This document shows, one piece after another, positions 17,435-26,190 of a stretch of 39,500 nucleotides of DNA. The DNA lies in assembly GCA_031281265.1 (NCBI GenBank), contig JAITFO010000011.1:1-39500 (forward strand), written 5' to 3'. Below the pieces are notes generated by a model. That model did no database searches, was not told the DNA's origin, and worked only from the letters and a program-made list of their open reading frames with translations. This DNA comes from Candidatus Fibrimonadaceae bacterium (GTDB lineage: Bacteria; Fibrobacterota; Fibrobacteria; Fibrobacterales; Fibrobacteraceae). The translations under genes and the position numbers were made by a program. Position 1 is the stretch's first letter. Each line of letters begins with the position of its first letter.

Positions 17435-18754
17435 TTAATCCGTATCTACTAAAAAACATTCCACTCTTCTATAGCCAGCGCTATTTGAGCCACCGGAGTT
17501 ATTTGAACCTTGTGAATAGATAAAGACCCTTTCCTCATCAATTCCGTAAAGACGGGATAATATATGGCGAATACGAAGAGCACGCTGGAAGGCGGTTTCG
17601 TAGGCAAAGAATTCGGAGGCCAATTTTTCCGAATAACCCACGCAGTTAAGCTGCAAACTGGGCTTTACTCTGAGGGCATCCGCTATTTGCGCAATCAAAA
17701 TGGTGTGAGGCGAATAATTTGGGCTTGTGTGGGCTTCTGGATAATTAAATATAAAATCCGGTTCTCTGTGCGCCAAGGGTTCCGGCAACGGCGAAACATC
17801 TACAAAATCGCTTGGAACAGGAAGAGGGCTTATCGGGATAAACTCTTCGAACTGCGGGTCAAAGCCTTCGACAGAAATTGGTGGCGGCAAGGAGTCTGGC
17901 AGTACGGTTATGTTAGGATCTTCGTAAACGGTTGTATCCACAACTGGCGGCAACTCCTCTTTATGAGAACCAAAGCTAAAAGCAAATTTTACCGTTAGGC
18001 CTACGCTCCAAGGTTGCCAAGACTCCCAGGTATCGTGCACAACAATATCCGCGCTGCCTTTTTTCTGTATTCTCTCAATAACAGGTAAAATGGTTCGTGA
18101 TCTGTCAAAGCCTTTGTTAAGGGAATAATCTGCAAATGCTCCCGCGAGCAGAGAAAAATTATCGTTTACTTTATATTTCACCCCGCCTTCCACCGCAAGC
18201 ATAAATAAGTTTTTTATATTGCGTATTTTTGTTTTGGTAGAACCATCCCTAACGCCAAAGCCCTGAAAATCCGGTGCTGTTAAGATTAGGTTATATTCGG
18301 GGTAATAACCTTCTGTTTGCAAATCTTTGTAGCTTATATCTGTTTTGGCACTTTGCGGCACTCCTATTTTCACGCCTGCGGCGGCATAATAAAAATCATC
18401 ACTGTATTTCAATAAAATTGGAATTTGCAAAATTCTCCCCCGCCATTCCTCTTCGTATTTCCTCACCTTATAGCTGAAAATAACTGTATCCCCTTCATCA
18501 TCAAGTGTTCTAGGACCTGAGCCTTTGTAGCTGTTTGTTTCTGTTTGCCAGCGCCATGAATATTCAACTCCAGTGGAAATGCCAATATTCTTAAAAGGGT
18601 AAAACGAAACGCCAATGCCAGGAACGCTGTTAAACGATAGCTCGGATGCTCCAAAGCCGTAGTGAGCGTCCAATTCAAAATAAGGCTGAGCAAAAAGGAC
18701 TGTATTGAATACTAGAATAAATATTACAATCAATATGCATGTAAGTTTTTGCAT
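17435..18754 (-). CDS. Outer-membrane beta-barrel protein with OmpA-like C-terminal domain
   Basis: 439 residues. A signal peptide (1-22, cut after LFA) is followed by YFELDAHYGFGASELSFNSVPGIGVSFYPF and alternating strands up to about residue 265, typical of an 8-stranded or similar barrel. A Pro-rich linker (about 270-335) leads to an OmpA-like domain, with ILIAQIADALRVKPSLQLNCVGYSE, RALRIRHILSRLYGIDEERVFIYSQG and YRRVECF in the usual order, which binds peptidoglycan. The canonical NX2LSX2RA motif is modified, with ETAFQRALRIRHIL in its place. It starts two bases after the end of the upstream surface-protein gene, so the two are made together and may be partners. Confidence 0.82.
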   Translation of the reverse strand: MQKLTCILIVIFILVFNTVLFAQPYFELDAHYGFGASELSFNSVPGIGVSFYPFKNIGISTGVEYSWRWQTETNSYKGSGPRTLDDEGDTVIFSYKVRKYEEEWRGRILQIPILLKYSDDFYYAAAGVKIGVPQSAKTDISYKDLQTEGYYPEYNLILTAPDFQGFGVRDGSTKTKIRNIKNLFMLAVEGGVKYKVNDNFSLLAGAFADYSLNKGFDRSRTILPVIERIQKKGSADIVVHDTWESWQPWSVGLTVKFAFSFGSHKEELPPVVDTTVYEDPNITVLPDSLPPPISVEGFDPQFEEFIPISPLPVPSDFVDVSPLPEPLAHREPDFIFNYPEAHTSPNYSPHTILIAQIADALRVKPSLQLNCVGYSEKLASEFFAYETAFQRALRIRHILSRLYGIDEERVFIYSQGSNNSGGSNSAGYRRVECFLVDTD

Positions 18755-18756
18755 TT

Positions 18757-21384
18757 CTATTTATCCTTAATTATGTAAACCCCAGCGGGTGTATTTTTTC
18801 TTTCAGCTCCGTAGGCATTGTAAACTTTTTGCTCCGGCTTTGCGGTTTTTCCGTTGATGCCCAGTACCTGTTTTGCAACAGCGGGGTTTTCTGCTGTTAC
18901 CGGGAGAATTATAATTTTAGGGCTGCCTTTGCATGTGGAAATTCTAACGCCGTCTTTTGTGTGCATAGTAACCTTGTAAACATCACTCGCTTTTAGAACA
19001 TCTGTGCTTTTTGGCCCAGCAGAATAGAATTGCAAACTATCCACCGCTTTATCATTTTTAAACCATTTAAAATCTTTAAATTCATAGCCCCCATTGTTCT
19101 TTGGATTATTGTTTATGAATAGGACATTGTTCCATTTTTGTTTCGCTATAGAATCAAAAACAATGGGGGTTTCTATCAGCAGGGTGTCGTGTTGTTTATA
19201 AGTATATATATCAGAAATAGTGTCTGTCAATGTGTAAAACAGAGTATCTAGCCCAGGCTTGCCAAAGCTAAATGGAATTTCGTAATAATAACCGAAATTC
19301 TCGTCCCCTTGCCTCTGTGGAGAATTATTTCCCAACTTAAGAACAATATCGGGTTCTCCTTTATCAATTGTTATTTTTATTGTTGTGTTTTCTATTTCGC
19401 AAGAGTCTGAAACATAGTAACTCCGCAAAGTATCGCTTAAAACGGAATCTTTTGCAAAATTATCCTCTGAAAATTCAATAGTGGGAATAACCGGATATGC
19501 ACTGCCTCTTATAACCTTAAACACTTTCCAGTCCATAGCACCTGTGTAATTAGCGGTTGTAGCTAGAGTTGCCCTAATATTCCACAATCCCCTGCTATTT
19601 GGCGGAAGTTTGGAGTAGGCAATCTCTGGGTCAGTATCTCTTTTATATTCAAAAAGTATCTCCACGGTATCTGAAATAAAAGGACTTTTGTAAACTTCGT
19701 GGGTCGGAACTCTTTTAGCATAGTTCCCTGCTTCTGTATATTCATAAAACGGTGGGTCAAGCGGTGAATTTTTATCGAACAGCGAATCTATTATGCGTAA
19801 TTCTCCAGTCGCTTGTTTTATTTCCGCTGTTGTGGTAGAGGTTAAAGGCGATGGGCTGATGATGTAGTTCTTGGACAAAGGGCCGTCCGGCAGCCAAGAG
19901 ATGGTTACTTTTACGTTGCGCAATCCCACATTTGGCGAGTCGAACCATGCGCTAACGGTGTAGTCCCCTGGTGAAACTTCATCGCCGTAACGCGGATTTA
20001 CATCGAACTTTATATCGTCAAGTTCAGCAAGCGTATCTGCATCATAGAGTTTAGATTTTGCAGCTACAGAAGTAATGGTCGCAGTTGCGGGAGCTTTATC
20101 TATGGTCAGGGAACCGAGCAAAACCGTTGCTGTATCGTAATAATTCTCGCTTATTATATTCTTAGCTATAAATGCGTATATAGCGTATGTACCTGCATCT
20201 TTAGGCAGCGGAGTATCTTTCCCATCGTATAAAATGGTTATGTCACCTAAATCTCCATAAGTTCCAGCTTTCTGGACTGCAGTTGGCAAGGAAGTGATTT
20301 CCGCTCCGTTGTAAACCAATCCCGTGGGAATTGTGAAAGTCAGCAAATCTATCACTGGCCTTGTGTCTTTGATGAATTCCCATCTGGCATAAAGTGTGAT
20401 TGGCCCCACAGTGTTGTAGATTGTTGTTGCTTTGTATTCCACTCCGTCTATTGGGAGTGAATACCAACCTTTAAATTCATGAGCTACCCTTGTGGGCGTT
20501 GGCAAAATTCCAACGGGTTCGTTGTATGTAACGAGTTTGCTCGTAGGGTTAACAACGCCATCCGGGGAGTCCACATCAAAAGTTATTTCGTACTTTTTTG
20601 GTGTCCATTTGGCAGAAAGTATGATTTCCCCATCAATTTTGTAAAGCGTTGTAGGTTTGTATTCTACGTCTCTATCTGAATACCAGCCACTAAAATCGTA
20701 GCCATCTTTCGTTGGCGTTGGCAGAGTTCCAATAGGCGCATCATAAGTGACAGATTGGCTTGTGGGGTTTACGGTCCCGCCTTTAGGGTCAAATGTCAGG
20801 GTGTAGGTTTTTGGAACCCACGTTGCCTTGAGCGTTATATCCTCCGTCGCTGGAAACGGAAAGGTGCAAACCGTTCCATCAGACTTTTTCCATCCAGAAA
20901 GACTGTAACCTGGTTTCAAAGGGACAGGGGCAGGGGCAACTGGCTCCTTTACAGGTTGTCCAGGCTCCACCGAATCTGGTGGAATTGAAGTGCCTCCATC
21001 TGAATCATAAGTTATGATGTATGGTCTAACTTTTAACATTATGTTTATAGTTTTTTCAACTCCGCAGGTCTTTACTTTCAACTCCATAGGGTCCACTGCG
21101 TTTCCAGTTACTTCTAAACTTATAGGAGGGGTACAAGATTGGACGTCACAGATTATACCATTAACCCATTTACTAGTTATAGTCCATATTATTGTATCGC
21201 TTGGAAGAGGAACTGAAAATTCCAAAACCTCTCCAATCATTATATGATAATTAACGTTCGAATTACCCGCAGGGGCATTTATCGATGTCCCATTTGCAAA
21301 AATTTGAAAATCAGAACACGTCGCCGCCCTAGCGATGGAAAGGGCGGCAAAAAAAAATAGCACAACAAAGCGCAAAAGCGGCAT
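18757..21384 (-). CDS. Large surface protein with InlB B-repeats and MBG/YDG-type domains
   Basis: 875 residues. Signal peptide 1-20 (cut after ARA). Residues 121-190, 193-261 and 264-335 are three InlB B-repeats (Listeria-Bacteroides repeat), each with TFDPKGG-like strands, GYDFSGWYS and a closing W. Residues about 345-530 resemble MBG/YDG-type Ig-like modules (YNGAEITSLP, DAGTYAIYAF, SKLYDADTLAELDD, GDYTVSAWFDSPNVGLRNVKVTI). The region 530-790 is of unknown fold. The C-terminus (KVYNAYGAERKNTPAGVYIIKDK) resembles a short secretion-tail-like segment. A cell-surface adhesion role is likely from the domain types. The gene immediately precedes the OmpA-like gene and has a TATATT box 12 bases upstream. 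Confidence 0.85.
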   Translation of the reverse strand: MPLLRFVVLFFFAALSIARAATCSDFQIFANGTSINAPAGNSNVNYHIMIGEVLEFSVPLPSDTIIWTITSKWVNGIICDVQSCTPPISLEVTGNAVDPMELKVKTCGVEKTINIMLKVRPYIITYDSDGGTSIPPDSVEPGQPVKEPVAPAPVPLKPGYSLSGWKKSDGTVCTFPFPATEDITLKATWVPKTYTLTFDPKGGTVNPTSQSVTYDAPIGTLPTPTKDGYDFSGWYSDRDVEYKPTTLYKIDGEIILSAKWTPKKYEITFDVDSPDGVVNPTSKLVTYNEPVGILPTPTRVAHEFKGWYSLPIDGVEYKATTIYNTVGPITLYARWEFIKDTRPVIDLLTFTIPTGLVYNGAEITSLPTAVQKAGTYGDLGDITILYDGKDTPLPKDAGTYAIYAFIAKNIISENYYDTATVLLGSLTIDKAPATATITSVAAKSKLYDADTLAELDDIKFDVNPRYGDEVSPGDYTVSAWFDSPNVGLRNVKVTISWLPDGPLSKNYIISPSPLTSTTTAEIKQATGELRIIDSLFDKNSPLDPPFYEYTEAGNYAKRVPTHEVYKSPFISDTVEILFEYKRDTDPEIAYSKLPPNSRGLWNIRATLATTANYTGAMDWKVFKVIRGSAYPVIPTIEFSEDNFAKDSVLSDTLRSYYVSDSCEIENTTIKITIDKGEPDIVLKLGNNSPQRQGDENFGYYYEIPFSFGKPGLDTLFYTLTDTISDIYTYKQHDTLLIETPIVFDSIAKQKWNNVLFINNNPKNNGGYEFKDFKWFKNDKAVDSLQFYSAGPKSTDVLKASDVYKVTMHTKDGVRISTCKGSPKIIILPVTAENPAVAKQVLGINGKTAKPEQKVYNAYGAERKNTPAGVYIIKDK

Positions 21385-21396
21385 ATATAGATAAAT

Positions 21397-21402
21397 AATA
21401 TA
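21397..21402 (-). promoter_or_regulatory. -10 element of the InlB-repeat protein gene
   Basis: TATATT on the minus strand, 12 bases before the ATG at 21384, directly after the hairpin that ends the upstream gene. No Shine-Dalgarno sequence fits in the short leader. Confidence 0.45.
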
Positions 21403-21410
21403 GTAAATAA

Positions 21411-21433
21411 CTCACCTGTCAATAACAGGTGAG
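21411..21433 (-). terminator. Hairpin between the cysteine-rich lipoprotein and the InlB-repeat gene
   Basis: A perfect 9-base stem, CTCACCTGT and ACAGGTGAG, with a 5-base loop. It lies 12 bases after the stop codon of the upstream minus-strand gene and is followed by TTATTTACTATATT, a weak T-tail that is also the next promoter. A terminator is likely; an operator is possible because the stem abuts the promoter. Confidence 0.6.
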
Positions 21434-21444
21434 ATTACTCAAAG

Positions 21445-22374
21445 TTATAACGAATTGTTTGGGCATCTGGTTACAGGAGTGCCGTCATTATATCTGCACA
21501 AACTAGTACTGTTCTCTTCAGCCCTATAACAACCGCCTCCCCTAGAGGTTACTGGTCCCCAGTTACAATATACTAAATCGTCCCTTCTATCCGTGGAATT
21601 GCAACTCTTCACGAGTACGCCATACTCATAATCGCATATACCATCTTCACCATTATCGAAGTTTTCTTCTGTTATTGTCTGACAGTTATCCGTTGGGTGG
21701 TCTGTGGTTGCATAACCGTAATCGCAGTAGGCTTTAACTGTTATTTCGCCGCAAATTGCTTCTTGAGTAACTCCACCGCAGGTAGCAGTTACTTTAACGG
21801 CTACTCTTCCTAAATCTTCTGGGGGGTTATTTTGCCAAGTGACTAAGCTAGGGCTAACATTCATCCCACTGCATTGTACAACGGGAGTAGGACTAATATT
21901 GAAATCGAAAGCTGCGCTAGTAGCGGTCATGTTGCAGTTGAGCACGGCGTTGCCAGTGCCACCAGCAGAGCTGGAGCTGTTACCAGTACCGCCAGGGCTG
22001 CTATTACCGCCGCTAAAGTTGCTACTGCTGCTACCGCCACCGGTACCACACGATCCAACAACCGTTCCGCCAGCATTTATACAAGTTTCTGCATTAGGTA
22101 GTTGCGTACAAATGCCACTTATACTGCAATTCACGGTAGAATTATTCTGACATGTTGCAACAACAGTTGCTCCAGGTATAGCAAGGCATTGTTCTAATGT
22201 ATAATTAGGTACGCAAACGCCCCCTATGTTGCAATTTATTAAGTTTGTTGTACCGCCGTTTGTTGTACCGTTATCACCACCGCCGCCACCGCCATTATTT
22301 TCAGATGTGCATGAAAAAATGAACGCTAAGGCAAGTAGAATACTTGTTGCCAGTGTGATTTTAACCGTTTTCAT
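21445..22374 (-). CDS. Cysteine-rich lipoprotein with Gly/Ser linkers
   Basis: 309 residues. Lipoprotein signal MKTVKITLATSILLALAF with the lipidated cysteine at 22, then a Gly-rich stretch. Two imperfect repeats of about 32 residues follow (NCNIGGVCVPNYTLEQC ... TCQ and NCSISGICTQLPNAETC ... SCG), each with four cysteines that probably form disulphides. A Ser/Gly linker leads to a strand-rich module (NCNMTATSAAFDFNISPTP ... VAVKVTATCGG) and a C-terminal region of short Cys/Asp/Asn-rich segments. I recognise no family; the style is that of Fibrobacter surface lipoproteins. RBS AAGGAGGT is ideally spaced before the ATG. Confidence 0.78.
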   Translation of the reverse strand: MKTVKITLATSILLALAFIFSCTSENNGGGGGGDNGTTNGGTTNLINCNIGGVCVPNYTLEQCLAIPGATVVATCQNNSTVNCSISGICTQLPNAETCINAGGTVVGSCGTGGGSSSSNFSGGNSSPGGTGNSSSSAGGTGNAVLNCNMTATSAAFDFNISPTPVVQCSGMNVSPSLVTWQNNPPEDLGRVAVKVTATCGGVTQEAICGEITVKAYCDYGYATTDHPTDNCQTITEENFDNGEDGICDYEYGVLVKSCNSTDRRDDLVYCNWGPVTSRGGGCYRAEENSTSLCRYNDGTPVTRCPNNSL

Positions 22375-22400
22375 AATACCTCCTTATGGATTGTAAATAA

Positions 22401-22406
22401 AATATA
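22401..22406 (-). promoter_or_regulatory. -10 element of the cysteine-rich lipoprotein gene
   Basis: TATATT on the minus strand in an AT-rich region, with a leader of about 20 bases containing AAGGAGGT before the ATG at 22374. The rest of the 98-base gap to 22473 shows only a T-run downstream of the previous gene. Confidence 0.45.
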
Positions 22407-22472
22407 TAATTTTTAATCCACTAGTTAGAGAATTTTCATAAAAAACCGGGAAATTTGCGAAAAAAAGGCGAT

Positions 22473-22985
22473 TTAAAGCCCTATCAAGCCCTTAATCTGC
22501 TTTTCCAGCAAGTTAGGCGGAATGTCGCGAGTTTCATTGAAATCCACTTCTATCGCCTTTTGGTCAGGTTTTAGGGCTATGTAGGCAATTCCCCGAATGG
22601 TGAATTTTTTCAAATTCGGCACAGCCAAGAGTTTAAAAAGGTTCAGCTGAAACGCTCCGGAGAAATTCAGCTCATTGTTCCCCGGAGAAAGCCATACGGA
22701 TTTTTGCAGGCTTATTGGAATTTCAAAAAGCGAATCCAGATAAAGCATCCCGTTCAAACCTTGCACAAAAAGTGAATCGTTGCCTTTGTTGTGGGCATTC
22801 AAAAACACGCTGAATACCAAAGAATCGCCTCTAAAACCGTCCATGCTCGCCCTTTTGAACGAAAAATTGCACTGCTTCAATATGCTTGCGGCTTGGATTT
22901 TTTTAGATACGGAACAGGAGAACAGCCCCAAGGACACAAACCCTAAGCAAATTACTATCTTTGCAAACATGCTCAAATTTTTCAT
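22473..22985 (-). CDS. Lipoprotein with LEA14-like (water-stress) domain
   Basis: 170 residues from the ATG at 22985. The lipobox is LFSC with the cysteine at 24. The mature part, QCNFSFKRASMDGFRGDSL, then VFSVFLNAHNKGNDSLFVQGLNG, then MLYLDSLFEIPISL, then GNNELNFSGAFQLNLFKLL, has the pattern of the LEA type 2 immunoglobulin-like fold (a variable-domain sandwich with 'NP/NxxxxxL' strands). The assignment is by pattern only. An upstream in-frame start at 23096 would run across the divergent gene and lacks a signal. Its ATG and that of the divergent gene at 22969 overlap by 17 bases. Confidence 0.7.
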   Translation of the reverse strand: MKNLSMFAKIVICLGFVSLGLFSCSVSKKIQAASILKQCNFSFKRASMDGFRGDSLVFSVFLNAHNKGNDSLFVQGLNGMLYLDSLFEIPISLQKSVWLSPGNNELNFSGAFQLNLFKLLAVPNLKKFTIRGIAYIALKPDQKAIEVDFNETRDIPPNLLEKQIKGLIGL

Positions 22986-23553
22986 AACTGGAATTCCAAA
23001 ATTGCGTTCACGGGTTAAATTTACAAACTTCGCAGTGGCAGTGATATTTTTTATAGGGCTTGCAGACGCAGCTATAACCGTAAACACCTCCGACAATGTG
23101 GAAATTACCGCTTTTATGCAAAGCGAAAGCAGAAAAATTTTGCAAATACCAGATACCCTCTCTTTAAATTTGACCTTTCAAACGGCAAAAGACAAACACG
23201 GCAGGGCATTTTTTTTGTTTTTTATAGGCGAACGGAAAGTTTCGCTAAAGATGGATTATTCCACAAATTTGCCAACAGGGCCATTTAAAGGAACCATGCA
23301 AGCGGATACTTCGTGGTTCACGGGCTATTGTGGGATGATCGAATGCCAAACCAAGCCCATGCCAGCGCAGCAGAGAATAGATGTTATGAGAGCCTTGGTC
23401 ACAAGGCTCTTAACAGAGCTGAACAGCAAATTTTACCTGATATTCAGGGAACCCCCAGTAGCTCCTGTTGCTCCCATAAATGCCACGGACTCAACTGCCG
23501 CCGCCGTTGAAGACTCGGTTCCTGCGCCTGCTCAAGATTCTGTCTCTCAGTAG
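22969..23553 (+). CDS. Small secreted protein of unknown function
   Basis: 194 residues from the ATG at 22969. The alternative TTG at 23002 gives LRSRVKFTNFAVAVIFFIGLADA, a more typical signal peptide, and avoids the overlap with the divergent lipoprotein gene. The mature part is beta-rich with a hydrophobic strand (RAFFLFFIGERKVSLKMDY), a CGMIEC pair and a helix (RIDVMRALVTRLLTELNSK), then a Pro/Ala/Val-rich acidic tail. I recognise no family. The last 63 bases overlap the end of the convergent membrane protein gene in another frame, so one of the two C-termini is constrained by the other. Confidence 0.6.
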   Translation: MLKFFITGIPKLRSRVKFTNFAVAVIFFIGLADAAITVNTSDNVEITAFMQSESRKILQIPDTLSLNLTFQTAKDKHGRAFFLFFIGERKVSLKMDYSTNLPTGPFKGTMQADTSWFTGYCGMIECQTKPMPAQQRIDVMRALVTRLLTELNSKFYLIFREPPVAPVAPINATDSTAAAVEDSVPAPAQDSVSQ

Positions 23554-23982
23554 CATAAACAACATTATCAAAGCCCAAGTCGCAAGCCAAATGAAGCCAA
23601 AAGGAACTACCCCAATTGAAATTACGCATAAAGTACTTACCATATCGATTTTGCAAAGACCAAAGTTTACATAGGGCGGAAGCGACATTATAAATACCAC
23701 CGCCATTACTACAACTGAAAAATAAAGAGCATATACGGGTATTTTGAATAAAATCCTTTTAACCGAGCCTCTATTTTTAATAAACGATGCAAATGAACAG
23801 GGGATAAGCGCTATCAAAAATGCAGCTATAAAAACTGCAAGATTAACAACAACAGGAAAAATCAGTTTATCCGATTCGCTAAATGGATGCAAGGCGACCT
23901 CCCGTGTATAACAACAATATAACCCAAGACAAGCAAAACGACCTGATAAAGGCTCCGCGTGCCCTCTTCTTCCATTTTTCAC
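23491..23982 (-). CDS. Small membrane protein coupled to the HExxH/PLC-like protein
   Basis: 163 residues. The GTG start overlaps the stop codon of the upstream 711-residue protein (GTGA), so translation is probably coupled. Three to four hydrophobic segments are visible: LIFPVVVNLAVFIAAFLIAL (about 40-60), IPVYALYFSVVVMAVVFIMSL (about 80-100) and a long stretch MVSTLCVISIGVVPFGFIWL onward (about 113-144), which could cross once or twice. The C-terminus is basic (LLRDRILSRRRNR), suggesting a cytoplasmic end. I recognise no family. Its pairing with a predicted secreted or surface-active enzyme suggests an anchoring, export or protective (immunity-like) partner, which is inference. Confidence 0.65.
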   Translation of the reverse strand: MKNGRRGHAEPLSGRFACLGLYCCYTREVALHPFSESDKLIFPVVVNLAVFIAAFLIALIPCSFASFIKNRGSVKRILFKIPVYALYFSVVVMAVVFIMSLPPYVNFGLCKIDMVSTLCVISIGVVPFGFIWLATWALIMLFMLLRDRILSRRRNRVFNGGGS

Positions 23983-26114
23983 TCATTTTCTACCTCCATG
24001 CTGAGTTTTGTCAAACTGTCTCGAAGTTGATTTATCGACAAATCAGAATTTTTCTTAAACCAAGGGTGACTGCCGCCGCTTTTCTTATCTGCCCTGCCGC
24101 TACATAATTCGTAAACTTTGCTTAAATAATCTTTGGGGCTATTTAAAGTAGAGTATCTTTCGTGCCATTTCAAGTTTTTATTAAACCTGAGCATTATCTG
24201 TTCGGTTGCTCTTTCCGCGCTTTTGTAGCCGATAGTTTCCACATCGTTTGCTTGAACTGGCGAGTCGGCATAGCCGTGATAGTTTCCGTCTTGAGCAGCG
24301 TAATCCTGAAAAGTCCAAATTTTCCCGTGGTCTTCTCTTTCAATTTTATCTTCATCTATAAATTTTTCATCGCCTATATACCTGCGCCAGCAATGAGCCA
24401 AAACAAAACTGTCCTGCAACATGTGGCACAATTTTCCAAGTTCCATATCGCTATAATTCTTTTTACCTTCTTGTTTATATTTCCAAGCATCTGAATACCA
24501 TTTCTCGCATTGCTTTAAAATAATACTACGAACCTCATCGTTTTTGGGAACGTTCTTTAATTTTGGGCACATAGAATGCCAATACTGGTTTTCGCCAAAA
24601 TGGCTTTTGTACACAATGTCTGTTTCGCTTACGCTATGTGCTTCGCTGAGAACCAAAATCGCATAACCACGATCTATGGCAAGAGGTTTTTCGCTTGGGA
24701 AATCCGGCCAAATACTCCCATATTCCAGTTCTTGCGTAAATTTTATCCCTGAATGTTTGGCTCCTGCTTTGGTCAATTTTTGATGGGTTGCGCTTGCAAA
24801 ATTATCTCCCTTATTCACTGTTCCCCTAATTCCGCTCCCAAAAAATTCCACGTCATCTATCGTATCGCCGTTAGGGAGTTTTAGGCTCCCGTTTTCCATA
24901 TCTTCGCCATATTCAAATAAGCACAGAATTTCCTTTCTCCTTTTATAGCTCAAATCATTAATTTCAAGTGAAAAAGTCTGGTCTTCTACATTTTGGTCTA
25001 GAGTGCTTAAATCCGCAAATTTAAAATCCGTGTTGAGCAAATTTGAGGGAGAGTATTCCAAAAATTTAGAAGCAAAATTTTTACCTTCTTCACCTTCGGA
25101 ATCCCCTGTTATGTCAGCTCGCTCATGCAAAACATCGTCCAAAAAATGCCCGTATTCATGGAGCATGGTTATGAGCAAGGTGAAGCGAGCGCTTGAATCC
25201 CGTAGGGAATCAAGCGCGAGCCTATGGTTTATGTAAATTTTCTTGTCTTTGTAAGCTCCCATTTTGTTCGCTTCCATTATACCTGTTCTTATGGATTTTG
25301 GAGTAGGCATAGGCCAAAGTTTTTTGCATACTTTTTCGTCATAAATTCTTTTCAAAAATTTCACAAACTCCTTTTCGTCATTTTTATATGGGAAATTTTC
25401 ATTTAAAAACTTGAAAAATGTAGGGTCTATGCAGAGAAAATCGCTTGAGCAGAGAGCTGGTTCCAAAGGTAGCAAGGCAGCGTCTTTTAATTGCTTTTCA
25501 TCCGTATTCTGCGGGACAAATATGATTTTCAAATCATTTGAACTTTCGTCATTATCTTTACATTCGATGACCTTTAAATTTGGCAGTTCGCATTTTGTCG
25601 AGAAATATTCCTCCGTCAGGAGCAAAACCGCTTTGAACAAACTGAGCCAGGAATTCCTATCCAAATTATCCGCTTTTTCAACAGCAAACCCCTGTTCTTC
25701 CAGTGCTTTGACGCATTGCATAAAATAATTTTTGTCTTTGCTGGTTTCACAGGTCTTTGCAAAAAGTTTTTTATCTTTCTCAAAAATCGCTTTTGCGATT
25801 TTTGAGAGGAATATGTTTCCTTGCAAAAAGATTTTTTCCCCATCGTTTTCCGAATTTCTGAAATACGCAGTTGCAAGGCCTCCCGAAAAACTCAAATTTG
25901 AGTCCACACATAACTGCGTTTTAATTGCCGCATAGTAAAACTCGTTTTTTTCCTTGCTTTCCGCAATTTCATTTTCCGCTGAATTGCCCTTTGCCGCCAT
26001 CAATTCCGGCGTAAAACCTGCTGGCATAACTCCAAAGGAGTCAGGCGAGGCCAGCAGGGCCATCTCCCAGATAGGTAAATCTTCGGGCAAATCTTCAGAT
26101 AAATCTTCTTCCAT
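23979..26114 (-). CDS. HExxH metallopeptidase-like protein with C-terminal zinc phospholipase C-like domain
   Basis: 711 residues, ATG at 26114 behind AAGGAAAAG. No signal peptide: it starts with a repeated acidic DLSEDLPEDLP. In the middle, LLITMLHEYGHFLDD has the HExxH zinc site (H319, E320, H323), with acidic candidates for the third ligand near 331-338. Residues about 435-640 have the order THQKLT (H444), IWPD (D471), SHF (H505), HMLQDSFVLAHC (H564, D568, H574), then HGKIWTFQDYAAQDGNYHGYAD. This HxxxD...H pattern with early TH and PD resembles the all-helical zinc phospholipase C/S1-P1 nuclease fold. Both assignments are by motif and need structural confirmation. The fusion, absence of a signal peptide and the coupled membrane protein suggest an effector or toxin delivered by another route. 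Gene function is unknown. Confidence 0.7.
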   Translation of the reverse strand: MEEDLSEDLPEDLPIWEMALLASPDSFGVMPAGFTPELMAAKGNSAENEIAESKEKNEFYYAAIKTQLCVDSNLSFSGGLATAYFRNSENDGEKIFLQGNIFLSKIAKAIFEKDKKLFAKTCETSKDKNYFMQCVKALEEQGFAVEKADNLDRNSWLSLFKAVLLLTEEYFSTKCELPNLKVIECKDNDESSNDLKIIFVPQNTDEKQLKDAALLPLEPALCSSDFLCIDPTFFKFLNENFPYKNDEKEFVKFLKRIYDEKVCKKLWPMPTPKSIRTGIMEANKMGAYKDKKIYINHRLALDSLRDSSARFTLLITMLHEYGHFLDDVLHERADITGDSEGEEGKNFASKFLEYSPSNLLNTDFKFADLSTLDQNVEDQTFSLEINDLSYKRRKEILCLFEYGEDMENGSLKLPNGDTIDDVEFFGSGIRGTVNKGDNFASATHQKLTKAGAKHSGIKFTQELEYGSIWPDFPSEKPLAIDRGYAILVLSEAHSVSETDIVYKSHFGENQYWHSMCPKLKNVPKNDEVRSIILKQCEKWYSDAWKYKQEGKKNYSDMELGKLCHMLQDSFVLAHCWRRYIGDEKFIDEDKIEREDHGKIWTFQDYAAQDGNYHGYADSPVQANDVETIGYKSAERATEQIMLRFNKNLKWHERYSTLNSPKDYLSKVYELCSGRADKKSGGSHPWFKKNSDLSINQLRDSLTKLSMEVENE

Positions 26115-26121
26115 CTTTTCC

Positions 26122-26190
26122 TTAGACGCTTGTCGCGGGAAAAAAAGTTCAGATTAGCGCATTTTGCAAACAGCTGTTGACGTTTTTTTG
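26122..26190 (+). promoter_or_regulatory. Shared upstream element, copy B (between the HExxH gene and dnaX)
   Basis: This aligns without a gap with 8332-8400: TTAGACGCTTGTC, AAAAAAGTTC and the 29-base block containing GCAAACAGCTGTTGACG. By my count 53 of the 69 positions are the same. The first block lies just seven bases before the ribosome binding site and ATG of the divergent 711-residue protein, so the element may serve both directions. Confidence 0.6.

Noticed and set aside
22455-22490. T-run after the LEA-like gene as a terminator
   Set aside because: The preceding stem is only about three base pairs (GGC/GCC); too weak to call.
22780-22968. Upstream in-frame extension of the secreted protein at 22969
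   Set aside because: It would lie entirely within the lipoprotein gene on the other strand and hide the signal peptide.
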